DNA from: Embiotoca jacksoni
Lineage: Eukaryota > Chordata > Actinopteri > Embiotocidae
Assembly (NCBI GenBank): GCA_022577435.1
Contig: JAKOON010000147.1
Location: 1-64,000 of the forward strand
Length of the DNA: 64,000 nucleotides
Reading direction: 5' to 3'
Below are positions 24,727-38,076 of this stretch, one piece after another. The notes under the pieces are model-generated. The model was not told the DNA's origin. It was given only the letters and a program-made list of their open reading frames with translations, and did no database searches. Position 1 is the first letter of the stretch. Each line of letters starts with the position of its first letter. A program made the translations under genes and the position numbers.

Positions 24727-27177
24727 GTTTACGAACAAATTTCTTCATCACTACTATGGCAAATGGGATAAACAACATGGACAAAGTGGTTTCAAGTCAC
24801 TTTGTGTAGACAATTTCACAGGAAAACACAATGTTTCAAAAACAGCCTTATCTCAGCGAGAGAAGCTCAAAAACAGCAGAAAACTGCTTTACAGTGCCAC
24901 GGCTTAAACTAAGTGTTTACGAACAAATTTCTTCATCAGCAAATGGGATACACTACATGGCCAATGTGGCTTCACTTTGTGTCTGCAATTACACAGAAAA
25001 CAGCATTTCAAGACTCACTTTCTCATCCTAATGTAAAACTGCATCACAGCGCCACGGCTTAAACTAAGTGTTTACAAACAAGTTTCATACTCAGAACTTT
25101 GGCAAATGGGATACACTACATGGGCAAAGTGGTTTCAAGTCACTTTGTGTGGACAATTTCACAGGAAACACAATGTTTCAAAAACAGCCTTATCTCAGCG
25201 AGAGAAGCTCAAAAACAGCAGAAAACTGCTTTACAGTGCCACGGCTTAAACTAAGTGTTTACGAACAAATTTCTTCATCAGCAAATGGGATACACTACAT
25301 GGCCAATGTGGCTTCACTTTGTGTCTGCAATTACACAGAAAACAGCATTTCAAGACTCACTTTCTCATCCTAATGTAAAACTGCATCACAGCGCCACGGC
25401 TTAAACTAAGTGTTTACAAACAAGTTTCATACTCAGAACTTTGGCAAATGGGATACACTACATGGGCAAAGTGGTTTCAAGTCACTTTGTGTGGACAATT
25501 TCACAGGAAACACAATGTTTCAAAAACAGCCTTATCTCAGCGAGAGAAGCTCAAAAACAGCATAAAACTCCTTTACAGTGCCAAGGCTTAAACTAAGTGT
25601 TTACGAACAAATTTCTTCATCACTACTATGGCAAATGGGATGAACAACATGGACAAAGTGGTTTCAAGTCACTTTGTGTGGACAATTTCACAGGAAACAC
25701 AATGTTTCAAAAACAGCCTTATCTCAGCGAGAGAAGCTCAAAAACAGCATAAAACTCCTTTACGGCTTAAACTAAGTGTTTACGAACAAATTTCTTCATC
25801 ACTACTATGGCAAATGGGATAAACAACATGGACAAAGTGGTTTCAAGTCACTTTGTGTGGACAATTTCACAGGAAACACAATGTTTCAAAAACAGCCTTA
25901 TCTCAGCGAGAGAAGCTCAAAAACAGCATAAAACTCCTTTACGGCTTAAACTAAGTGTTTACGAACAAATTTCTTCATCACTACTATGGCAAATGGGATA
26001 AACAACATGGACAAAGTGGTTTCAAGTCACTTTGTGTGGACAATTTCACAGGAAACACAATGTTTCAAAAACAGCCTTATCTCAGCGAGAGAAGCTCAAA
26101 AACAGCATAAAACTCCTTTACGGCTTAAACTAAGTGTTTACGAACAAATTTCTTCATCACTACTATGGCAAATGGGATAAACAACATGGACAAAGTGGTT
26201 TCAAGTCACTTTGTGTGGACAATTTCACAGGAAACACAATGTTTCAAAAACAGCCTTATCTCAGCGAGAGAAGCTCAAAAACAGCATAAAACTGCTTTAC
26301 AGTGCCACGGCTTAAACTAAGTGTTTACGAACAAATTTCTTCATCAGCAAATGGGATACACTACATGGCCAATGTGGCTTCACTTTGTGTCTGCAATTAC
26401 ACAGAAAACAGCATTTCAAGACTCACTTTCTCATCCTAATGTAAAACTGCATCACAGCGCCACGGCTTAAACTAAGTGTTTACAAACAAGTTTCATACTC
26501 AGAACTTTGGCAAATGGGATACACTACATGGGCAAAGTGGTTTCAAGTCACTTTGTGATGACAATTTCACAGGAAACACAATGTTTCAAAAACAGCCTTA
26601 TCTCAGCGAGAGAAGCTCAAAAACAGCATAAAACTCCTTTACAGTGCCAAGGCTTAAACTAAGTGTTTACGAACAAATTTCTTCATCACTACTATGGCAA
26701 ATGGGATAAACAACATGGTCAAAGTGGTTTCAAGTCACTTTGTGTGGACAATTTCACAGGAAACACAATGTTTCAAAAACAGCCTTATCTCAGCGAGAGA
26801 AGCTCAAAAACAGCATAAAACTCCTTTACGGCTTAAACTAAGTGTTTACGAACAAATTTCTTCATCAGCAAATGGGATACACTACATGGCCAATGTGGCT
26901 TCACTTTGTGTCTGCAATTACACAGAAAACAGCATTTCAAGACTCACTTTCTCATCCTAATGTAAAACTGCATCACATCGCCACGGCTTAAACTAAGTGT
27001 TTACAAACAAGTTTCATACTCAGAACTTTGGCAAATGGGATACACTACATGGGCAAAGTGGTTTCAAGTCACTTTGTGATGACAATTTCACAGGAAACAC
27101 AATGTTTCAAAAACAGCCTTATCTCAGCGAGAGAAGCTCAAAAACAGCATAAAATTCCTTTACGGCTTAAACTAAGT
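24727..27177 (+). repeat. 2450-bp 14-mer HOR, copy 2
   Basis: Same class order and marker variants as copy 1. It is 2451 bp because of one extra A in GGAAAACACA near 24824. Class boundaries elsewhere fall at the same offset. Confidence 0.88.
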
Positions 27178-27364
27178 GTTTACGAACAAATTTCTTCATC
27201 ACTACTATGGCAAATGGGATAAACAACATGGACAAAGTGGTTTCAAGTCACTTTGTGTAGACAATTTCACAGGAAACACAATGTTTCAAAAACAGCCTTA
27301 TCTCAGCGAGAGAACCTCAAAAACAGCAGAAAACTGCTTTACAGTGCCACGGCTTAAACTAAGT
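27178..27364 (+). repeat. 187-bp monomer, class R
   Basis: Carries GTGTAGAC as in class N but keeps GACAAAGTGG, so it is intermediate between N and B. It ends GCAGAAAACTGCTTTACAGTG plus CCACGGC. It opens the 2450-bp 14-mer at 22277, 24727 and here. This copy has a private substitution, GAGAACCTC for GAGAAGCTC. Related R copies with ATGGAGAAAG lie near 42843, 56262 and 58362. Confidence 0.85.
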
Positions 27365-30300
27365 GTTTACGAACAAATTTCTTCATCAGCAAATGGGATA
27401 CACTACATGGCCAATGTGGCTTCACTTTGTGTCTGCAATTACACAGAAAACAGCATTTCAAGACTCACTTTCTCATCCTAATGTAAAACTGCATCACAGC
27501 GCCACGGCTTAAACTAAGTGTTTACAAACAAGTTTCATACTCAGAACTTTGGCAAATGGGATACACTACATGGGCAAAGTGGTTTCAAGTCACTTTGTGT
27601 GGACAATTTCACAGGAAACACAATGTTTCAAAAACAGCCTTATCTCAGCGAGAGAAGCTCAAAAACAGCATAAAACTCCTTTACAGTGCCAAGGCTTAAA
27701 CTAAGTGTTTACGAACAAATTTCTTCATCACTACTATGGCAAATGGGATGAACAACATGGACAAAGTGGTTTCAAGTCACTTTGTGTGGACAATTTCACA
27801 GGAAACACAATGTTTCAAAAACAGCCTTATCTCAGCGAGAGAAGCTCAAAAACAGCATAAAACTCCTTTACGGCTTAAACTAAGTGTTTACGAACAAATT
27901 TCTTCATCACTACTATGGCAAATGGGATAAACAACATGGACAAAGTGGTTTCAAGTCACTTTGTGTGGACAATTTCACAGGAAACACAATGTTTCAAAAA
28001 CAGCCTTATCTCAGCGAGAGAAGCTCAAAAACAGCATAAAAACTCCTTTACGGCTTAAACTAAGTGTTTACGAACAAATTTCTTCATCACTACTATGGCA
28101 AATGGGATAAACAACATGGACAAAGTGGTTTCAAGTCACTTTGTGTGGACAATTTCACAGGAAACACAATGTTTCAAAAACAGCCTTATCTCAGCGAGAG
28201 AAGCTCAAAAACAGCATAAAACTGCTTTACAGTGCCACGGCTTAAACTAAGTGTTTACGAACAAATTTCTTCATCAGCAAATGGGATACACTACATGGCC
28301 AATGTGGCTTCACTTTGTGTCTGCAATTACACAGAAAACAGCATTTCAAGACTCACTTTCTCATCCTAATGTAAAACTGCATCACAGCGCCACGGCTTAA
28401 ACTAAGTGTTTACAAACAAGTTTCATACTCAGAACTTTGGCAAATGGGATACACTACATGGGCAAAGTGGTTTCAAGTCACTTTGTGATGACAATTTCAC
28501 AGGAAACACAATGTTTCAAAAACAGCCTTATCTCAGCGAGAGAAGCTCAAAAACAGCATAAAACTCCTTTACAGTGCCAAGGCTTAAACTAAGTGTTTAC
28601 GAACAAATTTCTTCATCACTACTATGGCAAATGGGATAAACAACATGGTCAAAGTGGTTTCAAGTCACTTTGTGTGGACAATTTCACAGGAAACACAATG
28701 TTTCAAAAACAGCCTTATCTCAGCGAGAGAAGCTCAAAAACAGCATAAAACTCCTTTACGGCTTAAACTAAGTGTTTACGAACAAATTTCTTCATCAGCA
28801 AATGGGATACACTACATGGCCAATGTGGCTTCACTTTGTGTCTGCAATTACACAGAAAACAGCATTTCAAGACTCACTTTCTCATCCTAATGTAAAACTG
28901 CATCACAGCGCCACGGCTTAAACTAAGTGTTTACAAACAAGTTTCATACTCAGAACTTTGGCAAATGGGATACACTACATGGGCAAAGTGGTTTCAAGTC
29001 ACTTTGTGATGACAATTTCACAGGAAACACAATGTTTCAAAAACAGCCTTATCTCAGCGAGAGAAGCTCAAAAACAGCATAAAATTCCTTTACGGCTTAA
29101 ACTAAGTGTTTACGAACAAATTTCTTCATCACTACTATGGCAAATGGGATAAACAACATGGACAAATTGGTTTCAAGTCACTTTGTGTAGACAATTTCAC
29201 AGGAAACACAATGTTTCAAAAACAGCCTTATCTCAGCGAGAGAAGCTCAAAAACAGCATAAAACTCCTTTACGGCTTAAACTAAGTGTTTACGAACAAAT
29301 TTCTTCATCACTACTATGGCAAATGGGATAAACAACATGGTCAAAGTGGTTTCAAGTCACTTTGTGTGGACAATTTCACAGGAAACACAATGTTTCAAAA
29401 ACAGCCTTATCTCAGCGAGAGAAGCTCAAAAACAGCATAAAACTCCTTTACGGCTTAAACTAAGTGTTTACGAACAAATTTCTTCATCACTACTATGGCA
29501 AATGGGATAAACAACATGGACAAAGTGGTTTCAAGTCACTTTGTGTGGACAATTTCACAGGAAACACAATGTTTCAAAAACAGCCTTATCTCAGCGAGAG
29601 AAGCTCAAAAACAGCATAAAACTCCTTTACAGTGCCAAGGCTTAAACTAAGTGTTTACGAACAAATTTCTTCATCACTACTATGGCAAATGGGATGAACA
29701 ACATGGACAAAGTGGTTTCAAGTCACTTTATGTGGACAATTTCACAGGAAACACAATGTTTCAAAAACAGCCTTATCTCAGCGAGAGAAGCTCAAAAACA
29801 GCATAAAACTCCTTTACGGCTTAAACTAAGTGTTTACGAACAAATTTCTTCATCACTACTATGGCAAATGGGATAAACAACATGGACAAAGTGGTTTCAA
29901 GTCACTTTGTGTGGACAATTTCACAGGAAACACAATGTTTCAAAAACAGCCTTATCTCAGCGAGAGAAGCTCAAAAACAGCAGAAAACTGCTTTACAGTG
30001 CCACGGCTTAAACTAAGTGTTTACGAACAAATTTCTTCATCAGCAAATGGGATACACTACATGGCCAATGTGGCTTCACTTTGTGTCTGCAATTACACAG
30101 AAAACAGCATTTCAAGACTCACTTTCTCATCCTAATGTAAAACTGCATCACAGCGCCACGGCTTAAACTAAGTGTTTACAAACAAGTTTCATACTCAGAA
30201 CTTTGGCAAATGGGATACACTACATGGGCAAAGTGGTTTCAAGTCACTTTGTGTGGACAATTTCACAGGAAACACAATGTTTCAAAAACAGCCTTATCTC

Positions 30301-30702
30301 AGCGAGAGAAGCTCAAAAACAGCAGAAAACTGCTTTACAGTGCCACGGCTTAAACTAAGTGTTTACGAACAAATTTCTTCATCAGCAAATGGGATACACT
30401 ACATGGCCAATGTGGCTTCACTTTGTGTCTGCAATTACACAGAAAACAGCATTTCAAGACTCACTTTCTCATCCTAATGTAAAACTGCATCACAGCGCCA
30501 CGGCTTAAACTAAGTGTTTACAAACAAGTTTCATACTCAGAACTTTGGCAAATGGGATACACTACATGGGCAAAGTGGTTTCAAGTCACTTTGTGTGGAC
30601 AATTTCACAGGAAACACAATGTTTCAAAAACAGCCTTATCTCAGCGAGAGAAGCTCAAAAACAGCATAAAACTCCTTTACAGTGCCAAGGCTTAAACTAA
30701 GT
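27178..30702 (+). repeat. Shortened 14-mer relative and N/V/M block
   Basis: Begins R D C A B B D Cg V D Cg, like the 14-mer but missing one C-D pair (342 bp) after the first D and one B. It then passes through N (29108), V, B, M, B, D, C, D, C before the next A at 30703. One extra A (AAAAACTCC near 28040) is the only clear indel. This is the transition from the 2450-bp to the 1750-bp HOR. Confidence 0.78.
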
Positions 30703-32452
30703 GTTTACGAACAAATTTCTTCATCACTACTATGGCAAATGGGATGAACAACATGGACAAAGTGGTTTCAAGTCACTTTGTGTGGACAATTTCACAGGAA
30801 ACACAATGTTTCAAAAACAGCCTTATCTCAGCGAGAGAAGCTCAAAAACAGCATAAAACTCCTTTACGGCTTAAACTAAGTGTTTACGAACAAATTTCTT
30901 CATCACTACTATGGCAAATGGGATAAACAACATGGACAAAGTGGTTTCAAGTCACTTTGTGTGGACAATTTCACAGGAAACACAATGTTTCAAAAACAGC
31001 CTTATCTCAGCGAGAGAAGCTCAAAAACAGCATAAAACTCCTTTACGGCTTAAACTAAGTGTTTACGAACAAATTTCTTCATCACTACTATGGCAAATGG
31101 GATAAACAACATGGACAAAGTGGTTTCAAGTCACTTTGTGTGGACAATTTCACAGGAAACACAATGTTTCAAAAACAGCCTTATCTCAGCGAGAGAAGCT
31201 CAAAAACAGCATAAAACTGCTTTACAGTGCCACGGCTTAAACTAAGTGTTTACGAACAAATTTCTTCATCAGCAAATGGGATACACTACATGGCCAATGT
31301 GGCTTCACTTTGTGTCTGCAATTACACAGAAAACAGCATTTCAAGACTCACTTTCTCATCCTAATGTAAAACTGCATCACAGCGCCACGGCTTAAACTAA
31401 GTGTTTACAAACAAGTTTCATACTCAGAACTTTGGCAAATGGGATACACTACATGGGCAAAGTGGTTTCAAGTCACTTTGTGATGACAATTTCACAGGAA
31501 ACACAATGTTTCAAAAACAGCCTTATCTCAGCGAGAGAAGCTCAAAAACAGCATAAAACTCCTTTACAGTGCCAAGGCTTAAACTAAGTGTTTACGAACA
31601 AATTTCTTCATCACTACTATGGCAAATGGGATAAACAACATGGTCAAAGTGGTTTCAAGTCACTTTGTGTGGACAATTTCACAGGAAACACAATGTTTCA
31701 AAAACAGCCTTATCTCAGCGAGAGAAGCTCAAAAACAGCATAAAACTCCTTTACGGCTTAAACTAAGTGTTTACGAACAAATTTCTTCATCAGCAAATGG
31801 GATACACTACATGGCCAATGTGGCTTCACTTTGTGTCTGCAATTACACAGAAAACAGCATTTCAAGACTCACTTTCTCATCCTAATGTAAAACTGCATCA
31901 CAGCGCCACGGCTTAAACTAAGTGTTTACAAACAAGTTTCATACTCAGAACTTTGGCAAATGGGATACACTACATGGGCAAAGTGGTTTCAAGTCACTTT
32001 GTGTGGACAATTTCACAGGAAACACAATGTTTCAAAAACAGCCTTATCTCAGCGAGAGAAGCTCAAAAACAGCATAAAACTGCTTTACAGTGCCACGGCT
32101 TAAACTAAGTGTTTACGAACAAATTTCTTCATCAGCAAATGGGATACACTACATGGCCAATGTGGCTTCACTTTGTGTCTGCAATTACACAGAAAACAGC
32201 ATTTCAAGACTCACTTTCTCATCCTAATGTAAAACTGCATCACAGCGCCACGGCTTAAACTAAGTGTTTACAAACAAGTTTCATACTCAGAACTTTGGCA
32301 AATGGGATACACTACATGGGCAAAGTGGTTTCAAGTCACTTTGTGATGACAATTTCACAGGAAACACAATGTTTCAAAAACAGCCTTATCTCAGCGAGAG
32401 AAGCTCAAAAACAGCATAAAACTCCTTTACAGTGCCAAGGCTTAAACTAAGT
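30703..32452 (+). repeat. 1750-bp 10-mer HOR, copy 1
   Basis: Order A B B D Cg V D C D Cg, equal to the 8-mer plus one C-D pair (187+155). Starts of A, B and V recur exactly 1750 bp later. In this copy the extra C ends CATAAAACTGC and the last C is a Cg, unlike copy 2. Confidence 0.87.
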
Positions 32453-34202
32453 GTTTACGAACAAATTTCTTCATCACTACTATGGCAAATGGGATGAACA
32501 ACATGGACAAAGTGGTTTCAAGTCACTTTGTGTGGACAATTTCACAGGAAACACAATGTTTCAAAAACAGCCTTATCTCAGCGAGAGAAGCTCAAAAACA
32601 GCATAAAACTCCTTTACGGCTTAAACTAAGTGTTTACGAACAAATTTCTTCATCACTACTATGGCAAATGGGATAAACAACATGGACAAAGTGGTTTCAA
32701 GTCACTTTGTGTGGACAATTTCACAGGAAACACAATGTTTCAAAAACAGCCTTATCTCAGCGAGAGAAGCTCAAAAACAGCATAAAACTCCTTTACGGCT
32801 TAAACTAAGTGTTTACGAACAAATTTCTTCATCACTACTATGGCAAATGGGATAAACAACATGGACAAAGTGGTTTCAAGTCACTTTGTGTGGACAATTT
32901 CACAGGAAACACAATGTTTCAAAAACAGCCTTATCTCAGCGAGAGAAGCTCAAAAACAGCATAAAACTGCTTTACAGTGCCACGGCTTAAACTAAGTGTT
33001 TACGAACAAATTTCTTCATCAGCAAATGGGATACACTACATGGCCAATGTGGCTTCACTTTGTGTCTGCAATTACACAGAAAACAGCATTTCAAGACTCA
33101 CTTTCTCATCCTAATGTAAAACTGCATCACAGCGCCACGGCTTAAACTAAGTGTTTACAAACAAGTTTCATACTCAGAACTTTGGCAAATGGGATACACT
33201 ACATGGGCAAAGTGGTTTCAAGTCACTTTGTGATGACAATTTCACAGGAAACACAATGTTTCAAAAACAGCCTTATCTCAGCGAGAGAAGCTCAAAAACA
33301 GCATAAAACTCCTTTACAGTGCCAAGGCTTAAACTAAGTGTTTACGAACAAATTTCTTCATCACTACTATGGCAAATGGGATAAACAACATGGTCAAAGT
33401 GGTTTCAAGTCACTTTGTGTGGACAATTTCACAGGAAACACAATGTTTCAAAAACAGCCTTATCTCAGCGAGAGAAGCTCAAAAACAGCATAAAACTCCT
33501 TTACGGCTTAAACTAAGTGTTTACGAACAAATTTCTTCATCAGCAAATGGGATACACTACATGGCCAATGTGGCTTCACTTTGTGTCTGCAATTACACAG
33601 AAAACAGCATTTCAAGACTCACTTTCTCATCCTAATGTAAAACTGCATCACAGCGCCACGGCTTAAACTAAGTGTTTACAAACAAGTTTCATACTCAGAA
33701 CTTTGGCAAATGGGATACACTACATGGGCAAAGTGGTTTCAAGTCACTTTGTGTGGACAATTTCACAGGAAACACAATGTTTCAAAAACAGCCTTATCTC
33801 AGCGAGAGAAGCTCAAAAACAGCAGAAAACTGCTTTACAGTGCCACGGCTTAAACTAAGTGTTTACGAACAAATTTCTTCATCAGCAAATGGGATACACT
33901 ACATGGCCAATGTGGCTTCACTTTGTGTCTGCAATTACACAGAAAACAGCATTTCAAGACTCACTTTCTCATCCTAATGTAAAACTGCATCACAGCGCCA
34001 CGGCTTAAACTAAGTGTTTACAAACAAGTTTCATACTCAGAACTTTGGCAAATGGGATACACTACATGGGCAAAGTGGTTTCAAGTCACTTTGTGTGGAC
34101 AATTTCACAGGAAACACAATGTTTCAAAAACAGCCTTATCTCAGCGAGAGAAGCTCAAAAACAGCATAAAACTCCTTTACAGTGCCAAGGCTTAAACTAA
34201 GT
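32453..34202 (+). repeat. 1750-bp 10-mer HOR, copy 2
   Basis: Order A B B D Cg V D C D C with the extra C ending GCAGAAAACTGC. The next unit at 34203 repeats the first seven classes at the same spacing, then leaves the pattern at a Cg with GAAACGCAATG near 35.4 kb. Confidence 0.87.
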
Positions 34203-36839
34203 GTTTACGAACAAATTTCTTCATCACTACTATGGCAAATGGGATGAACAACATGGACAAAGTGGTTTCAAGTCACTTTGTGTGGACAATTTCACAGGAA
34301 ACACAATGTTTCAAAAACAGCCTTATCTCAGCGAGAGAAGCTCAAAAACAGCATAAAACTCCTTTACGGCTTAAACTAAGTGTTTACGAACAAATTTCTT
34401 CATCACTACTATGGCAAATGGGATAAACAACATGGACAAAGTGGTTTCAAGTCACTTTGTGTGGACAATTTCACAGGAAACACAATGTTTCAAAAACAGC
34501 CTTATCTCAGCGAGAGAAGCTCAAAAACAGCATAAAACTCCTTTACGGCTTAAACTAAGTGTTTACGAACAAATTTCTTCATCACTACTATGGCAAATGG
34601 GATAAACAACATGGACAAAGTGGTTTCAAGTCACTTTGTGTGGACAATTTCACAGGAAACACAATGTTTCAAAAACAGCCTTATCTCAGCGAGAGAAGCT
34701 CAAAAACAGCATAAAACTGCTTTACAGTGCCACGGCTTAAACTAAGTGTTTACGAACAAATTTCTTCATCAGCAAATGGGATACACTACATGGCCAAAGT
34801 GGCTTCACTTTGTGTCTGCAATTACACAGAAAACAGCATTTCAAGACTCACTTTCTCATCCTAATGTAAAACTGCATCACAGCGCCACGGCTTAAACTAA
34901 GTGTTTACAAACAAGTTTCATACTCAGAACTTTGGCAAATGGGATACACTACATGGGCAAAGTGGTTTCAAGTCACTTTGTGATGACAATTTCACAGGAA
35001 ACACAATGTTTCAAAAACAGCCTTATCTCAGCGAGAGAAGCTCAAAAACAGCATAAAACTCCTTTACAGTGCCAAGGCTTAAACTAAGTGTTTACGAACA
35101 AATTTCTTCATCACTACTATGGCAAATGGGATAAACAACATGGTCAAAGTGGTTTCAAGTCACTTTGTGTGGACAATTTCACAGGAAACACAATGTTTCA
35201 AAAACAGCCTTATCTCAGCGAGAGAAGCTCAAAAACAGCATAAAACTCCTTTACGGCTTAAACTAAGTGTTTACGAACAAATTTCTTCATCAGCAAATGG
35301 GATACACTACATGGCCAATGTGGCTTCACTTTGTGTCTGCAATTACACAGAAAACAGCATTTCAAGACTCACTTTCTCATCCTAATGTAAAACTGCATCA
35401 CAGCGCCACGGCTTAAACTAAGTGTTTACAAACAAGTTTCATACTCAGAACTTTGGCAAATGGGATACACTACATGGGCAAAGTGGTTTCAAGTCACTTT
35501 GTGATGACAATTTCACAGGAAACGCAATGTTTCAAAAACAGCCTTATCTCAGCGAGAGAAGCTCAAAAACAGCATAAAATTCCTTTACGGCTTAAACTAA
35601 GTGTTTAGGAACAAATTTCTTCATCACTACTATGGCAAATGGGATAAACAACATGGACAAATTGGTTTCAAGTCACTTTGTGTAGACAATTTCACAGGAA
35701 ACACAATGTTTCAAAAACAGCCTTATCTCAGCGAGAGAAGCTCAAAAACAGCATAAAACTCCTTTACGGCTTAAACTAAGTGTTTACGAACAAATTTCTT
35801 CATCACTACTATGGCAAATGGGATAAACAACATGGTCAAAGTGGTTTCAAGTCACTTTGTGTGGACAATTTCACAGGAAACACAATGTTTCAAAAACAGC
35901 CTTATCTCAGCGAGAGAAGCTCAAAAACAGCATAAAACTCCTTTACGGCTTAAACTAACTGTTTACGAACAAATTTCTTCATCACTACTATGGCAAATGG
36001 GATGAACAACATGGACAAAGTGGTTTCAAGTCACTTTATGTGGACAATTTCACAGGAAACACAATGTTTCAAAAACAGCCTTATCTCAGCGAGAGAAGCT
36101 CAAAAACAGCATAAAACTCCTTTACGGCTTAAACTAAGTGTTTACGAACAAATTTCTTCATCACTACTATGGCAAATGGGATAAACAACATGGACAAAGT
36201 GGTTTCAAGTCACTTTGTGTGGACAATTTCACAGGAAACACAATGTTTCAAAAACAGCCTTATCTCAGCGAGAGAAGCTCAAAAACAGCAGAAAACTGCT
36301 TTACAGTGCCACGGCTTAAACTAAGTGTTTACGAACAAATTTCTTAATCAGCAAATGGTATACACTACATGGCCAATGTGGCTTCACTTTGTGTCTGCAA
36401 TTACACAGAAAACAGCATTTCAAAACTCACTTTCTCATCCTAATGTAAAACTGCATCACAGCGCCACGGCTTAAACTAAGTGTTTACAAACAAGTTTCAT
36501 ACTCAGAACTTTGGCAAATGGGATACACTACATGGGCAAAGTGGTTTCAAGTCACTTTGTGTGGACAATTTCACAGGAAACACAATGTTTCAAAAACAGC
36601 CTTATCTCAGCGAGAGAAGCTCAAAAACAGCATAAAACTCCTTTACGGCTTAAACTAAGTGTTTACGAACAAATTTCTTCATCACTACTATGGCAAATGG
36701 GATAAACAACATGGACAAAGTGGTTTCAAGTCACTTTGTGTGGACAATTTCACAGGAAACACAATGTTTCAAAAACAGCCTTATCTCAGCGAGAGAAGCT
36801 CAAAAACAGCATAAAACTCCTTTACGGCTTAAACTAAGT
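34203..36839 (+). repeat. Partial 10-mer and N/V/M transition block
   Basis: Order A B B D Cg V D Cg(GCAATG, TTAGG) N V M B D C B. It repeats the pattern seen near 18.5-20.2 kb but lacks the 187-bp B between V and M. The D near 36325 has TTCTTAATCAG, GGTATACAC and TTTCAAAACTC. The block ends where B* begins the 4037-bp HOR. Confidence 0.8.
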
Positions 36840-37026
36840 GTTTACGAACAAATTTCTTCATCACTACTATGGCAAATGGGATAAACAACATGGACAAAGT
36901 GGTTTCAAGTCACTTTGTGTGGACAATTTCAAAGGAAACACAATGTTTCAAAAACAGCCTTATCTCAGCGAGAGAAGCTCAAAAACAGCATAAAACTGCT
37001 TTACAGTGCCACGGCTAAAACTAAGT
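36840..37026 (+). repeat. 187-bp monomer, class B*
   Basis: B-type monomer with two linked variants: TTTCAAAGGAAAC instead of TTTCACAGGAAAC, and CACGGCTAAAACTAAG instead of CACGGCTTAAACTAAG. The second costs one pair of the boundary inverted repeat. B* starts the 4037-bp and 2295-bp HOR units, always followed by D and C'. Copies are near 20338, 36840, 40877, 46339, 48634, 52166, 54290, 60092 and 62387. Confidence 0.88.
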
Positions 37027-37734
37027 GTTTACGAACAAATTTCTTCATCAGCAAATGGGATACACTACATGGCCAATGTGGCTTCACTTTGTGTCTGCAA
37101 TTACACAGAAAACAGCATTTCAAGACTCACTTTCTCATCCTAATGTAAAACTGCATCACAGCGCCACGGCTTAAACTAAGTGTTTACAAACAAGTTTCAT
37201 ACTGAGAACTTTGGCAAATGGGATACACTACATGGACAAAGTGGTTTCAAGTCACTTTGTGTGGACAATTTCACAGGAAACACAATGTTTCAAAAACAGC
37301 CTTATCTCAGTGAGAGAAGCTCAAAAACAGCATAAAACTGCTTTACAGTGCCAAGGCTTAAACTAAGTGTTTACGAACAAATTTCTTTATCACTACTATG
37401 GCAAATGGGATAAACAACATGGACAAAGTGGTTTCAAGTCACTTTGTGTGGACAATTTCACAGGAAACACAATGTTTCAAAAACAGCCTTATCTCAGCGA
37501 GAGAAGCTCAAAAACAGCATAAAACTCCTTTACGGCTTAAACTAAGTGTTTACGAACAAATTTCTTCATCACTACTATGGCAAATGGGATAAACAACATG
37601 GACAAAGTGGTTTCAAGTCACTTTGTGTGGACAATTTCACAGGAAACACAATGTTTCAAAAACAGCCTTATCTCAGCGAGAGAAGCTCAAAAACAGCATA
37701 AAACTGCATTACAGTGCCAAGGCTTAAACAAAGT

Positions 37735-37921
37735 GTTTACGAACAAGTTTCATACTCAGAACTTTGGCAAATGGGATACACTACATGGACAAAGTGGTTT
37801 CAAGTCACTTTGTGTGGACAATTTCACAGGAAACACAATGTTTCAAAAACAGCCTTATCTCAGCGAGAGAAGCTCAAAAACAGCAGAAAACTGCTTTACA
37901 GTGCCACGGCTTAAACTAAGT
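37735..37921 (+). repeat. Hybrid monomer C'' (B-like start, C body), not preceded by D
   Basis: Starts GTTTACGAAC like a standard monomer but continues AAGTTTCATACTCAGAAC like C. It follows a B ending GCATTACAGTGCCAAGGC plus TTAAACAAAG, with no D between. Copies at 41772, 55189 and 57291 share these features. These are the only C-type monomers I found outside the D-C pairing. It ends with GCAGAAAACTGC and the 8-bp module. Confidence 0.85.
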
Positions 37922-38076
37922 GTTTACGAACAAATTTCTTCATCAGTAAATGGGATACACTAAATGGCCAATGTGGCTTCACTTTGTGTCTGCAATTACA
38001 CAGAAAACAGCATTTCAAGACTCACTTTCTCATCCTAATGTAAAACTGCATCACAGCGCCACGGCTTAAACTAAGT
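37922..38076 (+). repeat. Variant D monomer D''
   Basis: D monomer with CATCAGTAAATGGG instead of CATCAGCAAATGGG and ACACTAAATGGCC instead of ACACTACATGGCC. It always follows a C'' (here and near 41959, 55378 and 57478), so C''-D'' is a linked marker pair. The downstream V near 38264 and its copies have GTTTCCGAAC. Confidence 0.85.
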
